The translations under genes and the position numbers were made by a program. 64,000 nt of DNA from Endozoicomonas sp. ISHI1. Lineage in GTDB: Bacteria > Pseudomonadota > Gammaproteobacteria > Pseudomonadales > Endozoicomonadaceae. The stretch lies in NCBI RefSeq assembly GCF_024606225.1, contig NZ_JAGRPU010000021.1:1-64000 (forward strand). Reading direction: 5' to 3'. The notes under the pieces were generated by a model. The model was given only the letters and a program-made list of their open reading frames with translations, was not told the DNA's origin and did not search any database. The stretch's first letter is position 1; each line of letters begins with the position of its first letter. Positions 1 to 8,140 of the stretch are shown here, piece after piece.

Positions 1-1814
1 AGTACCGGACCATCGTTGGAACCGTTAATAGTGATAACAATATTATGCGTTGTGCCATCCGCACTCTGAATCTGAATGGTATCGGTCAGGCTATTGGTGG
101 TTGTTGCGCCAACCCCCAGCGCCTGGACGTCGGCATGGGCGTTATCCAGGTTGTAAGCCCAGTGACCATCAGCATCAAGATTCAGGGTGCCATGGGGTGC
201 TGTGTAGTTACCTGCCTGAAAGTGATCCTGCCCAGCGTCTTTATCGGTGATACTCAGGCTACCAGTGACTTGTAATGAAACGTCCTCAGTGACGCTACCG
301 GAGTCTGTTCCGATGATCACTGCCGAACGGGATTGACCATGTACGATAACCACCAGATTTTGCGTGTCGGTGGCTCCGTGTTGATCAGTGACCGTAATGG
401 GGATAGTCACTGTTTTATCCTGACCGGCGGCAAGGTGTTGATACGCGGTGTGGCCCGGATCGAAGATATAATGACCATCACGGTTGAGCGCAAAGCCACC
501 AACCGGAGAAGCGATTGAGTATGTGGCTGTTGCGTGGGCGTCCGGGTCTTGTGAAGTAATCTGGCCCTTCAGTTGACGACCATATTCAGTAGCACTTTGC
601 GTCTGTATCTGATCAAGCACAGGGGCGTCGTTAGTACCGCTGACTGTCATCACTAAAGCTTTAGTATCAGAACCGCCACTACCGTCAGTCACCGTGACCG
701 GGATCACGATTCTTTGCGTGTCGCCTTGAGCAAGACCATTGTAGGCCGGATGGGTCGGATCGAAAGAATAGGTGCCATCGGCACTTAACGTAAACCCTGG
801 CACTTTCACCGTGGTGGAGTAGGTTGCAGTGTCGCCCGCATCAACATCGGTGGAGGTCATTCTTCCGGTGGTCGGCTGGCTGGCACCTTCAATTGATTTG
901 CCAACGTGCCCGCCATTTACCACTGGCAGATCGTTAGTACCCTGAACATCAACAGTAAAAGCATGGGAGAAATCAACGCCATTTGCATTTTGAGCATATA
1001 CGACAAAATGCTCAGATACACGCTGTCCGTCCTTAAGCCCCTGAACATTGGATGCGCTGTTATCCAGCGAATAGCCCCATACGCCATTTGCCTCAATAGT
1101 CAGAACACCATATTTCCCCTGATAAGTTTGTCTGGGAAAAGTGCCTTCCCCACCCTTTAAATCAAATTGCCCGTGAGCACTGATCTGCGAATCTTCGTAT
1201 ACCTGATTAACAAAACTACCGACAATCGTCAGGGGTAAATCGTTCGAAGCAACCCTCCCTGATAACTCTGATGTGGCTTCTGTTACTTGCGGAGCAGCGA
1301 TCCCATTTAGTGAATTTGAAACAGATTTCTCATCAAATGGCAAAGCTGATCCGGAATCTGTATTTAAAACACTACTGTAGTCGTGTGTAGGCCAGTCTCC
1401 GGCAATTGCTTGCCCTTTTGAGACATCTACTTCAAGGTTGTCGCGTTCTACAACAGCCGCTGGCTTATGATGCCCATCTTCAAATTCAGTAAAATGCAAG
1501 ACCTTGTGGGCTTGAACTGTTTTAGTTTCCTTTACTGCTTCATCCAGGCTGTTTTCAGGTAAATCACTAGCTGAATAGGTATTGTCTCCCTCAGAGTCAG
1601 CAGCATTATTCAACAAGATACTGGCCAGAGACTGAAGGTCTTTCACTGAAACAGAGATTGGGGATCCTGAATCCCCCTGAAGAATGACATAATGTCCATT
1701 GGGGCTGGAAATTAGCGTGTTTTCAGAAATCGACATGCCTGACTCAAGAGGCTTAAGTTCACCAGAATTAGCTAAAAAGAAGACCGGGCCCGAAACTTGC
1801 CGTACCGTAAACAT
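1..1814 (-). CDS. Giant secreted adhesin, LapA-like retention module plus VCBS repeats (5' part)
   Basis: Open on the minus strand from an ATG at 1814 to the window edge with no stop (about 604 codons; the C-terminus lies outside). An in-frame TGA stands seven codons upstream of the ATG. Residues 1-50 (starting MFTVRQVSGPVFF, with ELKPLESG) look like the N-terminal retention module of LapA/BapA-type type I secreted adhesins, which plugs the outer-membrane TolC-like pore. A Ser/Glu-rich linker follows, then from about residue 170 a series of VCBS/cadherin-like beta-sandwich repeats with recurrent GTNDLPVV, GTNDAPVL, DGTYSFDP and DGHWAYNL signatures. Family knowledge suggests a cell-surface adhesin for biofilm or host attachment, with RTX repeats and a C-terminal secretion signal expected beyond the edge. 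The gene faces out of the window, so any type I transporter genes are unseen. The plus-strand reading frames in this stretch are shadows. Confidence 0.85.
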   Translation of the reverse strand, partial: MFTVRQVSGPVFFLANSGELKPLESGMSISENTLISSPNGHYVILQGDSGSPISVSVKDLQSLASILLNNAADSEGDNTYSASDLPENSLDEAVKETKTVQAHKVLHFTEFEDGHHKPAAVVERDNLEVDVSKGQAIAGDWPTHDYSSVLNTDSGSALPFDEKSVSNSLNGIAAPQVTEATSELSGRVASNDLPLTIVGSFVNQVYEDSQISAHGQFDLKGGEGTFPRQTYQGKYGVLTIEANGVWGYSLDNSASNVQGLKDGQRVSEHFVVYAQNANGVDFSHAFTVDVQGTNDLPVVNGGHVGKSIEGASQPTTGRMTSTDVDAGDTATYSTTVKVPGFTLSADGTYSFDPTHPAYNGLAQGDTQRIVIPVTVTDGSGGSDTKALVMTVSGTNDAPVLDQIQTQSATEYGRQLKGQITSQDPDAHATATYSIASPVGGFALNRDGHYIFDPGHTAYQHLAAGQDKTVTIPITVTDQHGATDTQNLVVIVHGQSRSAVIIGTDSGSVTEDVSLQVTGSLSITDKDAGQDHFQAGNYTAPHGTLNLDADGHWAYNLDNAHADVQALGVGATTTNSLTDTIQIQSADGTTHNIVITINGSNDGPV

Positions 1815-2054
1815 ACCGAATCTTAACCATGTTCATAACCAGCCCATCGTGAAATATAGTTTAGATATTGAAAAATTACTAAAGTCCAATGAACTCCCTG
1901 TTTTTGGCTCATGGCCGAACAGTCTGTGTTATGCTAGCCGCCTTTTGTTATTACATGCCCGAAAACACCATAGGCGTTAGAACCAGATCCTGGTTGCCTC
2001 TGGAAATGAACGTTTTTCATTAAGGTTTTCCGGCGTCACAGGTGTTTGGAGTCA

Positions 2055-2366
2055 ATGTCGAAATCTCAGGTTTTTCGCGTTATTTTTCAGAACGAATCTG
2101 AAGTCTTTGAAGTTTATGCCCGGCAGATTTTCCAGAGTGAACTCTGGGGGTTTATTGAAGTTGAAGAGTTTGCCTTTGGTGAGCGCAGCCAGTTGTTGGT
2201 CGACCCCAGTGAAGAGAAACTCAAGAGCACTTTCGAAGGCGTGAAGCGGAGTTATATTCCTCTGTCGTCTATTATCCGTATTGACGAAGTTGAAAAAGAA
2301 GGGGCAGCCAAGGTGTCTGAAGCCAAGGGCAATAACGTCAGACTATTTCCTTTGCCTCCAGCGTGA
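2055..2366 (+). CDS. DUF1820 family protein
   Basis: A small soluble protein of 103 residues matching the conserved gammaproteobacterial DUF1820 family. Recognisable blocks are YARQIFQSELWGFIEVEEF, GERSQLLVDPSEEKL and SYIPLSSIIRIDEVEKEG. No function is established for the family. I chose ATG 2055 over an in-frame TTG at 2046 because a GGAG ribosome-binding sequence sits just before 2055. The gene stands alone, divergent from the adhesin and convergent with the membrane-protein gene at 2436-3083. Confidence 0.88.
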   Translation: MSKSQVFRVIFQNESEVFEVYARQIFQSELWGFIEVEEFAFGERSQLLVDPSEEKLKSTFEGVKRSYIPLSSIIRIDEVEKEGAAKVSEAKGNNVRLFPLPPA

Positions 2367-2435
2367 GCCTCAGGGTTTGCACCCACGCGTTGGTTGCGCC
2401 CGCCACCTTCTGGTCCGTCAGGCGAAAGTGGTTGT

Positions 2436-3083
2436 TCATTCCTGATGTGTGTCTGCCTGTTCGAAAGTCCGGTTCTGGTTTTTCAATAGCATAAACAAAC
2501 CGGTTGACAGCAGGAGACTTCCCAGGGCAATCATATAGCGGAACAGGTTAAGCCTGAGGTATCCTCCCAAGGTACCCTGATTGCCAATGACCAGACCGCC
2601 AATAAAAAAACTGGTGAAGGCAATGAGCAGCAGACCTTTGGGGCCGGGTTCTATCTGGGCTCTGAGGACACTGTACAGGGCTATGAGCAGACTGACAGCC
2701 AGCAGGGCATCCCTGTAGAGTGTTTCAATTCCGTACCAGCGGGTTATTTCATAAGCCAGACAGAGCCCGATGATCATCCTTCCCCAGGCCGGTTTACTCC
2801 ATTCCCTGTTAGACAGAAGCAGAGCGATCGCCGTACCGACCAGAGGGGGAGAGAGGTAAGTGGCAGCATTATTCAGAAAGAGATAGGCGCCGGTCCAGAT
2901 CTCTGAAAACCCGTACTTCAGGGTGCCTGCTGCCGAGGCAAGCGCGACCAGGAGGAACCCCAGAAGAGCACCTTTGGTAGCCGTTCTGTGAATCTCGGCA
3001 AATGCCTGTTGCTGACAAAGCAGGAAGACCGCAAAGGTGCTGGCAGCGGCCAGCACCGCATCTGAAAGAGCCAGTGAACTCAT
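2436..3083 (-). CDS. Uncharacterised multi-pass membrane protein
   Basis: 215 residues with about seven hydrophobic segments (near residues 8-25, 38-55, 65-85, 97-115, 125-142, 150-170 and 180-200), so an inner-membrane protein. It ends in a short polar tail. Charged residues are sparse within the helices; a conserved-looking W-Y pair (ITRWYGIETLYRD) lies in a loop near residue 115. I do not recognise a catalytic motif and assign no function. It lies 110 bp downstream of hemL on the same strand and could be read through from it, but nothing else links them. Confidence 0.7.
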   Translation of the reverse strand: MSSLALSDAVLAAASTFAVFLLCQQQAFAEIHRTATKGALLGFLLVALASAAGTLKYGFSEIWTGAYLFLNNAATYLSPPLVGTAIALLLSNREWSKPAWGRMIIGLCLAYEITRWYGIETLYRDALLAVSLLIALYSVLRAQIEPGPKGLLLIAFTSFFIGGLVIGNQGTLGGYLRLNLFRYMIALGSLLLSTGLFMLLKNQNRTFEQADTHQE

Positions 3084-3193
3084 AGTGAAAACAGCCGTGA
3101 GCGAAGAAAACTACTTTGCGTCATCCCAAAACATGAATAAAGCATGTATGAAACACGACGCAGCAAACTATTTTTCACGGTCAATTGATTACC

Positions 3194-4489
3194 TTATTGA
3201 CAGTTTCTGAAAGCGCGGCCCGCTGCCTCAATGGTTTTCTGAATCTCCGGATCACCGTGGGCTTCGGATATAAAACCGGCTTCGAACGCAGAAGGAGCCA
3301 GATAGATTCCCTCATCCAGCATGGCATGAAAGAAGCGACCGTAGAGCGCTCCATCGCAGGCCATGACCTGGTCAAAGCGGTTGACGCTGGGCTGGTCAGT
3401 GAAGAATAAACCGAACATGCCTCCGACTTGAGAGGTGTGCAGGGCAATACCGTGTTCTGAAGCTTTTTCCCTGAGGCCTGTCAGTAAGCTGGTTGCTTTT
3501 TCAGTGAGTTCTGCGTGGAAGCCGGGACGGCTCAGGTTTCTCAGTGTCGCCAGACCTGCGGCCATAGCCAACGGGTTACCAGAGAGGGTTCCGGCCTGAT
3601 AAACCGGCCCCAGCGGAGCCAGGTGCTCCATGACCTTTTTTCGGCCACCAAACGCACCAACCGGTAGACCGCCACCGATGATTTTACCCAGTGTTGTCAG
3701 GTCCGGCCTAACGTCATAGTGAGCCTGGGCGCCACCAAGGGCAACACGGAATCCGGTCATAACTTCGTCAAAGATCAGAAGGGCACCGTGCTCATCGCAC
3801 ACTGCTCTCAGACCTTCAAGAAAACCTTTGACGGGGGGAATACAGTTCATGTTGCCGGCCACTGGCTCAACGATAATGCAGGCGACTTCACTGCCTACTT
3901 CTGCAAAGGCCTGTTTAACAGAATTCAGGTCGTTGTACGTCAGAGTAATAGTACTTTCTGCCAGCGCTTCAGGGACGCCAGGAGAGCTTGGAACCCCCAG
4001 AGTCAGTGCGCCAGAGCCAGCCTTTACCAGCAGTGAGTCAGAGTGACCATGGTAGTTGCCTTCAAACTTCACAATCTTGTCCCGGCCGGTAAAGCCCCGG
4101 GCCAGACGAATAGCACTCATGGTGGCCTCGGTGCCTGAGTTGACCATTCTGAGCAGTTCCATGGAGGGAAAGATTTCGCGAACTTTCAAAGCCAGTTCGG
4201 TCTCCAGGGCCGTGGGCGCACCAAAGCTCAGTCCATCCAGTGACTGATCGCGAACGGCGCTGACAACATCCGGATGGTTATGTCCGAGAATCATCGGACC
4301 CCAGGAGCCCACGTAATCAATCAGGTGGTTGCCATCAACATCCTGCACATAGGCCCCTTTGGCGCTTTTGAAGAAGATTGGCTCGCCACCCACACCTTTG
4401 AACGCTCTGACCGGTGAGTTCACACCCCCCGGAATGACAGCCTGGGCTTCAGTAAACAGAGTGCTGGAGCGCTCATGGGGAAGGGACAT
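3194..4489 (-). CDS. hemL: Glutamate-1-semialdehyde 2,1-aminomutase
   Basis: The PLP enzyme that converts glutamate-1-semialdehyde to 5-aminolevulinate, the last step of the C5 route to haem; cytosolic. 431 residues, normal for the family. Fold type I aminotransferase motifs are clear: [17 protein letters not shown] near 115-131, FDEVMTGFR near 240, and the PLP-binding lysine 269 in [17 protein letters not shown]. Start ATG 4489 has an AGGA ribosome-binding sequence. It begins 3 bp after the thiE stop, so the two form a thiE-hemL operon as in Pseudomonas relatives. Confidence 0.97.
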   Translation of the reverse strand: MSLPHERSSTLFTEAQAVIPGGVNSPVRAFKGVGGEPIFFKSAKGAYVQDVDGNHLIDYVGSWGPMILGHNHPDVVSAVRDQSLDGLSFGAPTALETELALKVREIFPSMELLRMVNSGTEATMSAIRLARGFTGRDKIVKFEGNYHGHSDSLLVKAGSGALTLGVPSSPGVPEALAESTITLTYNDLNSVKQAFAEVGSEVACIIVEPVAGNMNCIPPVKGFLEGLRAVCDEHGALLIFDEVMTGFRVALGGAQAHYDVRPDLTTLGKIIGGGLPVGAFGGRKKVMEHLAPLGPVYQAGTLSGNPLAMAAGLATLRNLSRPGFHAELTEKATSLLTGLREKASEHGIALHTSQVGGMFGLFFTDQPSVNRFDQVMACDGALYGRFFHAMLDEGIYLAPSAFEAGFISEAHGDPEIQKTIEAAGRAFRNCQ

Positions 4490-4492
4490 GAT

Positions 4493-5116
4493 CTATTCCT
4501 GATTAAACAATTCAGTAAAACTGCGGGCACGAGTCCGGATATCCGCGGAAGCAAAGAGATTATGAACCACTGCCACCATATCAGTACCCGCTTCAATAAG
4601 CTGCGGGGCATTATCCACGGTAATTCCTCCAATAGCTACAACAGGGACTTTAAAGACCTCTTTGGCAGATGGCAAAAGTGACAGCTCAGCAGGTTTGGCG
4701 TCCGGCTTGGTGCGTGAGGGGAAAAAACGTCCGAAGGCAATGTAATTGGCGCCCTCCTCAACAGCCGTGTGAGCCAGATCGAGAGAGCCTTCGCAGCTGA
4801 CACCGATGATAGCGTAATCCCCAAGCCTTTTCCGGGCGGAGTCTACGGATTCATCCTGTTGTCCCAAGTGTACGCCATCTGCTTCCGATTCGGCAGCCAG
4901 TTCAATGTCATCATTGATAATAAACAGCGCACCGTAATTGTGGCAGAGTACTCGCAGTGTGCTGGCCTGACGGAGCCTCTTTTCACGATCCAGACTCTTG
5001 TCTCGGTACTGAAGTACTTTCATGCCTCCCATCAAAGCCTGTTCAACCGCTTCCATCAGAATACGATCGTCGGGGAGAAGCTGGCTGTCGGTTACACCGT
5101 ATAGACCTTTGAGCAT
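4493..5116 (-). CDS. thiE: Thiamine-phosphate synthase
   Basis: Joins the pyrimidine diphosphate and the thiazole phosphate to give thiamine phosphate; a cytosolic TIM barrel. 207 residues, normal length. Visible motifs are VLQYRDK near 35-41, INDDIELAAESEADGVHLGQ near 66-85 (Mg and pyrophosphate site), FGRFFPSRTK, and the phosphate-binding VVAIGGI near 160. First gene of the thiE-hemL pair, with an AGG-containing ribosome-binding sequence before ATG 5116. No TPP riboswitch is visible in the 65 bp between it and radA. Confidence 0.95.
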   Translation of the reverse strand: MLKGLYGVTDSQLLPDDRILMEAVEQALMGGMKVLQYRDKSLDREKRLRQASTLRVLCHNYGALFIINDDIELAAESEADGVHLGQQDESVDSARKRLGDYAIIGVSCEGSLDLAHTAVEEGANYIAFGRFFPSRTKPDAKPAELSLLPSAKEVFKVPVVAIGGITVDNAPQLIEAGTDMVAVVHNLFASADIRTRARSFTELFNQE

Positions 5117-5181
5117 CTTCTAACCTGATTTCAAACATTTTCGTCGCAAAGTATAACAGGATCAATGTTGACCCGAATAAT

Positions 5182-6555
5182 TCAGATAGCCTCCAGTGCC
5201 TCAGACAATTTGTGCACACCGACGACGGTTAACCCTTCAATGGGTTTTCTGGGAGCGTTTGCCGCCGGGACAATGGCTCTTCTGAAGCCATGTTTGGCCG
5301 CTTCTGTCAGGCGTTCCTGGCCGTTGGCAACAGGCCTGATCTCACCGGCAAGGCCCACTTCCCCAAAGGCAAAAAGATCCTGGGGTAGGGCACTGTCGCG
5401 CAGACTGGAAACAACCGCCAGCAAACCGGCCAGATCGGCACTGGTTTCCGTGACTTTAACACCCCCGACCACGTTGAGAAAAACGTCCTGATCACTGGTA
5501 AAAATGCCACCGTGTCGAGTCAGTATTGCCAGCAGCATGGCCAGCCTGTTTTGATCCAGTCCTACGGTTACACGTCTCGGATTTCCTAGTTGCGAGTCCA
5601 CAACCAGAGCCTGAATTTCCACCAACAGAGGGCGAGTACCTTCCCACAAAACATTGATAATGCTGCCTGAGGTTGGCTCGGCTGCCCGGGACAGGAAAAT
5701 GGCCGAAGGGTTTTTGACTTCTTTCATTCCCCTTTCCGTCATGGCAAAAATGCCCAGCTCATTCACCTGACCAAATCGGTTCTTGGTAGCCCGCATAACC
5801 CTGAAGCGTGAATCATCGGTATTTCCAAGCATGATCTGGGTATCAATAATATGGGACAGGGTCATGGGGCCTGCCAGAGAATTATCCTTGGTTACATGAC
5901 CGACCAACAACAAGACAGTGCCCGTCTGCTTGGCAAAGCGGGTAAGGAAGGCAGCGGACTCCCTGACCTGGGCGACGCCTCCGGGAGCAGCATCCACGCC
6001 ATTCATGTACATCACCTGGATAGAGTCAATCACTATAACACCCGGCTTCTCCTGTTCGGCGACAGCGACAATGTTCTCGGCTGAAGTCTCTGCCAGCATC
6101 CTCAGGCGATCAGTAGGCAGGTCGAGGCGCTTGGCCCGGGCTGCAATCTGTTGCAGCGATTCCTCACCGGAAACATAGAGGGCATTCATGCTCTCGGCGA
6201 CATGGCACAATACCTGGAGCAAAATGGTGCTCTTGCCAGCCCCCGGATGGCCACCAATCAGGACGGCACTGCCTTTGACAAACCCACCACCCAGTACCCT
6301 GTCAAACTCTGACGTGCCGCTGCTGAATCTGGGCGCTTCAGCAACATCCACATCACTGAGGGTTTGAAGGCCGCTGAGTGTGCCTGCAAAGCCGGATTTA
6401 TTAGTAGCACCGATAGAAGGGGAAGCCGCAGGGCCCAGGTTGACTTCTTTGAACGTATTCCAGGCTTTACAATCCGGGCATTGCCCCTGCCACTTTGAGG
6501 ACTCACTGCCGCACTCGGTGCAGACGTAGGCTTTTCTGGATTTTGCTTTGGCCAT
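5182..6555 (-). CDS. radA: DNA repair protein RadA
   Basis: RecA-like ATPase that promotes branch migration during recombinational repair. 457 residues, typical. Four-cysteine zinc finger at 11-30 (CTEC...CPDC), Walker A at 101-110 (GGHPGAGKST), Walker B (GVIVIDSIQVM), the RadA-specific KNRFG motif in ATKNRFGQVNELGIF, then a C-terminal Lon-protease-like domain to the ALEAI terminus. Start ATG 6555 is preceded by GAAAGG. It follows the RING-like genes on the same strand with a 53-bp gap. Confidence 0.97.
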   Translation of the reverse strand: MAKAKSRKAYVCTECGSESSKWQGQCPDCKAWNTFKEVNLGPAASPSIGATNKSGFAGTLSGLQTLSDVDVAEAPRFSSGTSEFDRVLGGGFVKGSAVLIGGHPGAGKSTILLQVLCHVAESMNALYVSGEESLQQIAARAKRLDLPTDRLRMLAETSAENIVAVAEQEKPGVIVIDSIQVMYMNGVDAAPGGVAQVRESAAFLTRFAKQTGTVLLLVGHVTKDNSLAGPMTLSHIIDTQIMLGNTDDSRFRVMRATKNRFGQVNELGIFAMTERGMKEVKNPSAIFLSRAAEPTSGSIINVLWEGTRPLLVEIQALVVDSQLGNPRRVTVGLDQNRLAMLLAILTRHGGIFTSDQDVFLNVVGGVKVTETSADLAGLLAVVSSLRDSALPQDLFAFGEVGLAGEIRPVANGQERLTEAAKHGFRRAIVPAANAPRKPIEGLTVVGVHKLSEALEAI

Positions 6556-6608
6556 CAGAACCTTTCAGACAAAACTCTATGGTAGCCTGTTGTTGCGTTG
6601 GCTCCAAC

Positions 6609-7931
6609 TCAGAGGTTCTCATATTGCGATCTCACGTCACTGGCTCGTCGCTCTCTGTGGTATTTTGCTTTGTGTTTCGCCAGGGCTTTTGAATTCCTGA
6701 AGACCCTTTTGCATTGCCGCTCCCAGCCATTCACGCCGGTTGCTGTTTCTCCACAGATTCGTTGTTTGGTGTGCATTCTGAAATTGTGATAGCTCAGGTC
6801 TTTAGCACTTGGGCAGAGCACCCCGCATGGCCGAATCTGACCATCCTCGCCCATTATGGGCGCCTCACAGATTCTTTGCCCGCTAGCAAAAACGAAAGGG
6901 TCCGTTTGTGAAGAGCTGTTACCTGGGGGCTCGTGAAAAGGATCTGCCAAGCCCTGCTGTGCCTCTTCGCTTACTGAAAAGGCCGGTGATTGTGCTAACC
7001 AAGACAGGTCTTCCCTGCAAAATGGGCAGGTTTTCGTTGACGATCCCGGAGTGCTAAGAAACGCCCTTCGTAAACAATGCGTGTCAATTCTCTTCGAACA
7101 ACAGGGAGTAACAATCTCATTTCTAAACATTTCAGTGCATATAGGGCACTCCTCATCTGCTTCATCCAGCCCTCCGCTAGCGGAGGGTGGTCGGAATCGA
7201 CAAACGCCATGACAGGGATGGACGAAACAGTTTAAAGCAAAAGTATGCTGCTGTTGTTGAGGGTCTTCGTTACCGTCGTCAGAGCCGTAATTTAGAGGGT
7301 TGGTGAAAAAACCTGTAGACTGTGTGGTTGTTCCTGAAGCCTGCTGATCGGATGATGCAGGTGGCTGGTTTGGTGGACCATTATCTTGTTCACCCTGTTC
7401 GCTGAGCCCCGAAGTGGTGATCGCAAACGGATGATCCTGACTTCCCTCCGGTTGATCCATCGGGCTAAACAGCAATGAATTGGGGTTCCAATAGCTTTTC
7501 AAAAGCCAGCCAACGGCAATCAATGCTTCTCCAGGTAGCCACGAATAAGGTTTGGAGCCCGGGGGGGCTTCATGGGTGGTCAGAGCCAGTTCGTAAGCAA
7601 CCAGCAGGGGAGTGGCATAAAGCAATTGCCACGAAATCGACTTAATAAAGGTTGTTGCTAATCCGTAACCATTAAATCCATGTAGATTGTCATCAGCCGG
7701 AAAATCAGGGCCTGTAAAGTCGTTTGTGTTGTCGATGTCTAATGAGCTGCCTGACAATGTATTCAGGTCACGCTTTGTAGAAAAGACCTGGTCCGGAGAA
7801 GCTGTATCCTGATTCTGTAACAGCTCGACAACAAAACGTCTTGTCACAATTTCGGCCTGGCAAATCACAGACAACGGGAGCAGCAGAAAAAGAAACATCG
7901 TAGAAAGTGTTTTTTTCATCATTATGTCCAT
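6609..7931 (-). CDS. Secreted RING-like and C2H2-like zinc finger protein
   Basis: About 440 residues. The N-terminus (MMKKTLSTMFLFLLLPLSVI) is a signal peptide or anchor. A low-complexity Gln/Ser-rich middle leads to a Cys cluster (NCFVHPCHGVCRF) and one RING-like domain, CPIC...TPCC...D..C...CPFC, at about residues 262-305. The C-terminus carries two Cys/His fingers: CGVLC with YH and MH, then C...C with KH and YH. It resembles eukaryotic E3 ubiquitin ligases. It is a clear paralogue of the next gene (shared YWNPNSLLFSP, HPFAITT and CRFRPPS blocks). ATG 7931 is chosen; an upstream in-frame TTG (7952) and downstream ATGs (7922, 7919) are possible. Exported-effector function is inferred. Confidence 0.72.
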   Translation of the reverse strand: MDIMMKKTLSTMFLFLLLPLSVICQAEIVTRRFVVELLQNQDTASPDQVFSTKRDLNTLSGSSLDIDNTNDFTGPDFPADDNLHGFNGYGLATTFIKSISWQLLYATPLLVAYELALTTHEAPPGSKPYSWLPGEALIAVGWLLKSYWNPNSLLFSPMDQPEGSQDHPFAITTSGLSEQGEQDNGPPNQPPASSDQQASGTTTQSTGFFTNPLNYGSDDGNEDPQQQQHTFALNCFVHPCHGVCRFRPPSASGGLDEADEECPICTEMFRNEIVTPCCSKRIDTHCLRRAFLSTPGSSTKTCPFCREDLSWLAQSPAFSVSEEAQQGLADPFHEPPGNSSSQTDPFVFASGQRICEAPIMGEDGQIRPCGVLCPSAKDLSYHNFRMHTKQRICGETATGVNGWERQCKRVFRNSKALAKHKAKYHRERRASDVRSQYENL

Positions 7932-8140
7932 ACAACTTTTCTTTACGTGCAAAGTAGACCAATAACAAGATCAGTGGATGTTTCTTTAAAAGGCCTTCTG
8001 TTAAAGAACCTCTATCAAAGAACTTCAATTAGAAAACTCAGTTAAAAATCAAAGTGTGCGCCGGACATAATTTCCTGAGAGGACGGGTGTCAGATCAGTG
8101 ACCGGGCTGGCAGTCACCCGGGCACGGTCACATCACAGGT

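Noticed and set aside
45-1980. Several plus-strand frames
   Set aside because: They lie opposite the VCBS adhesin, whose frame is continuous and has clear repeats.
5117-5181. TPP riboswitch upstream of thiE
   Set aside because: Only 65 bp and no CTGAGA-type aptamer signature.
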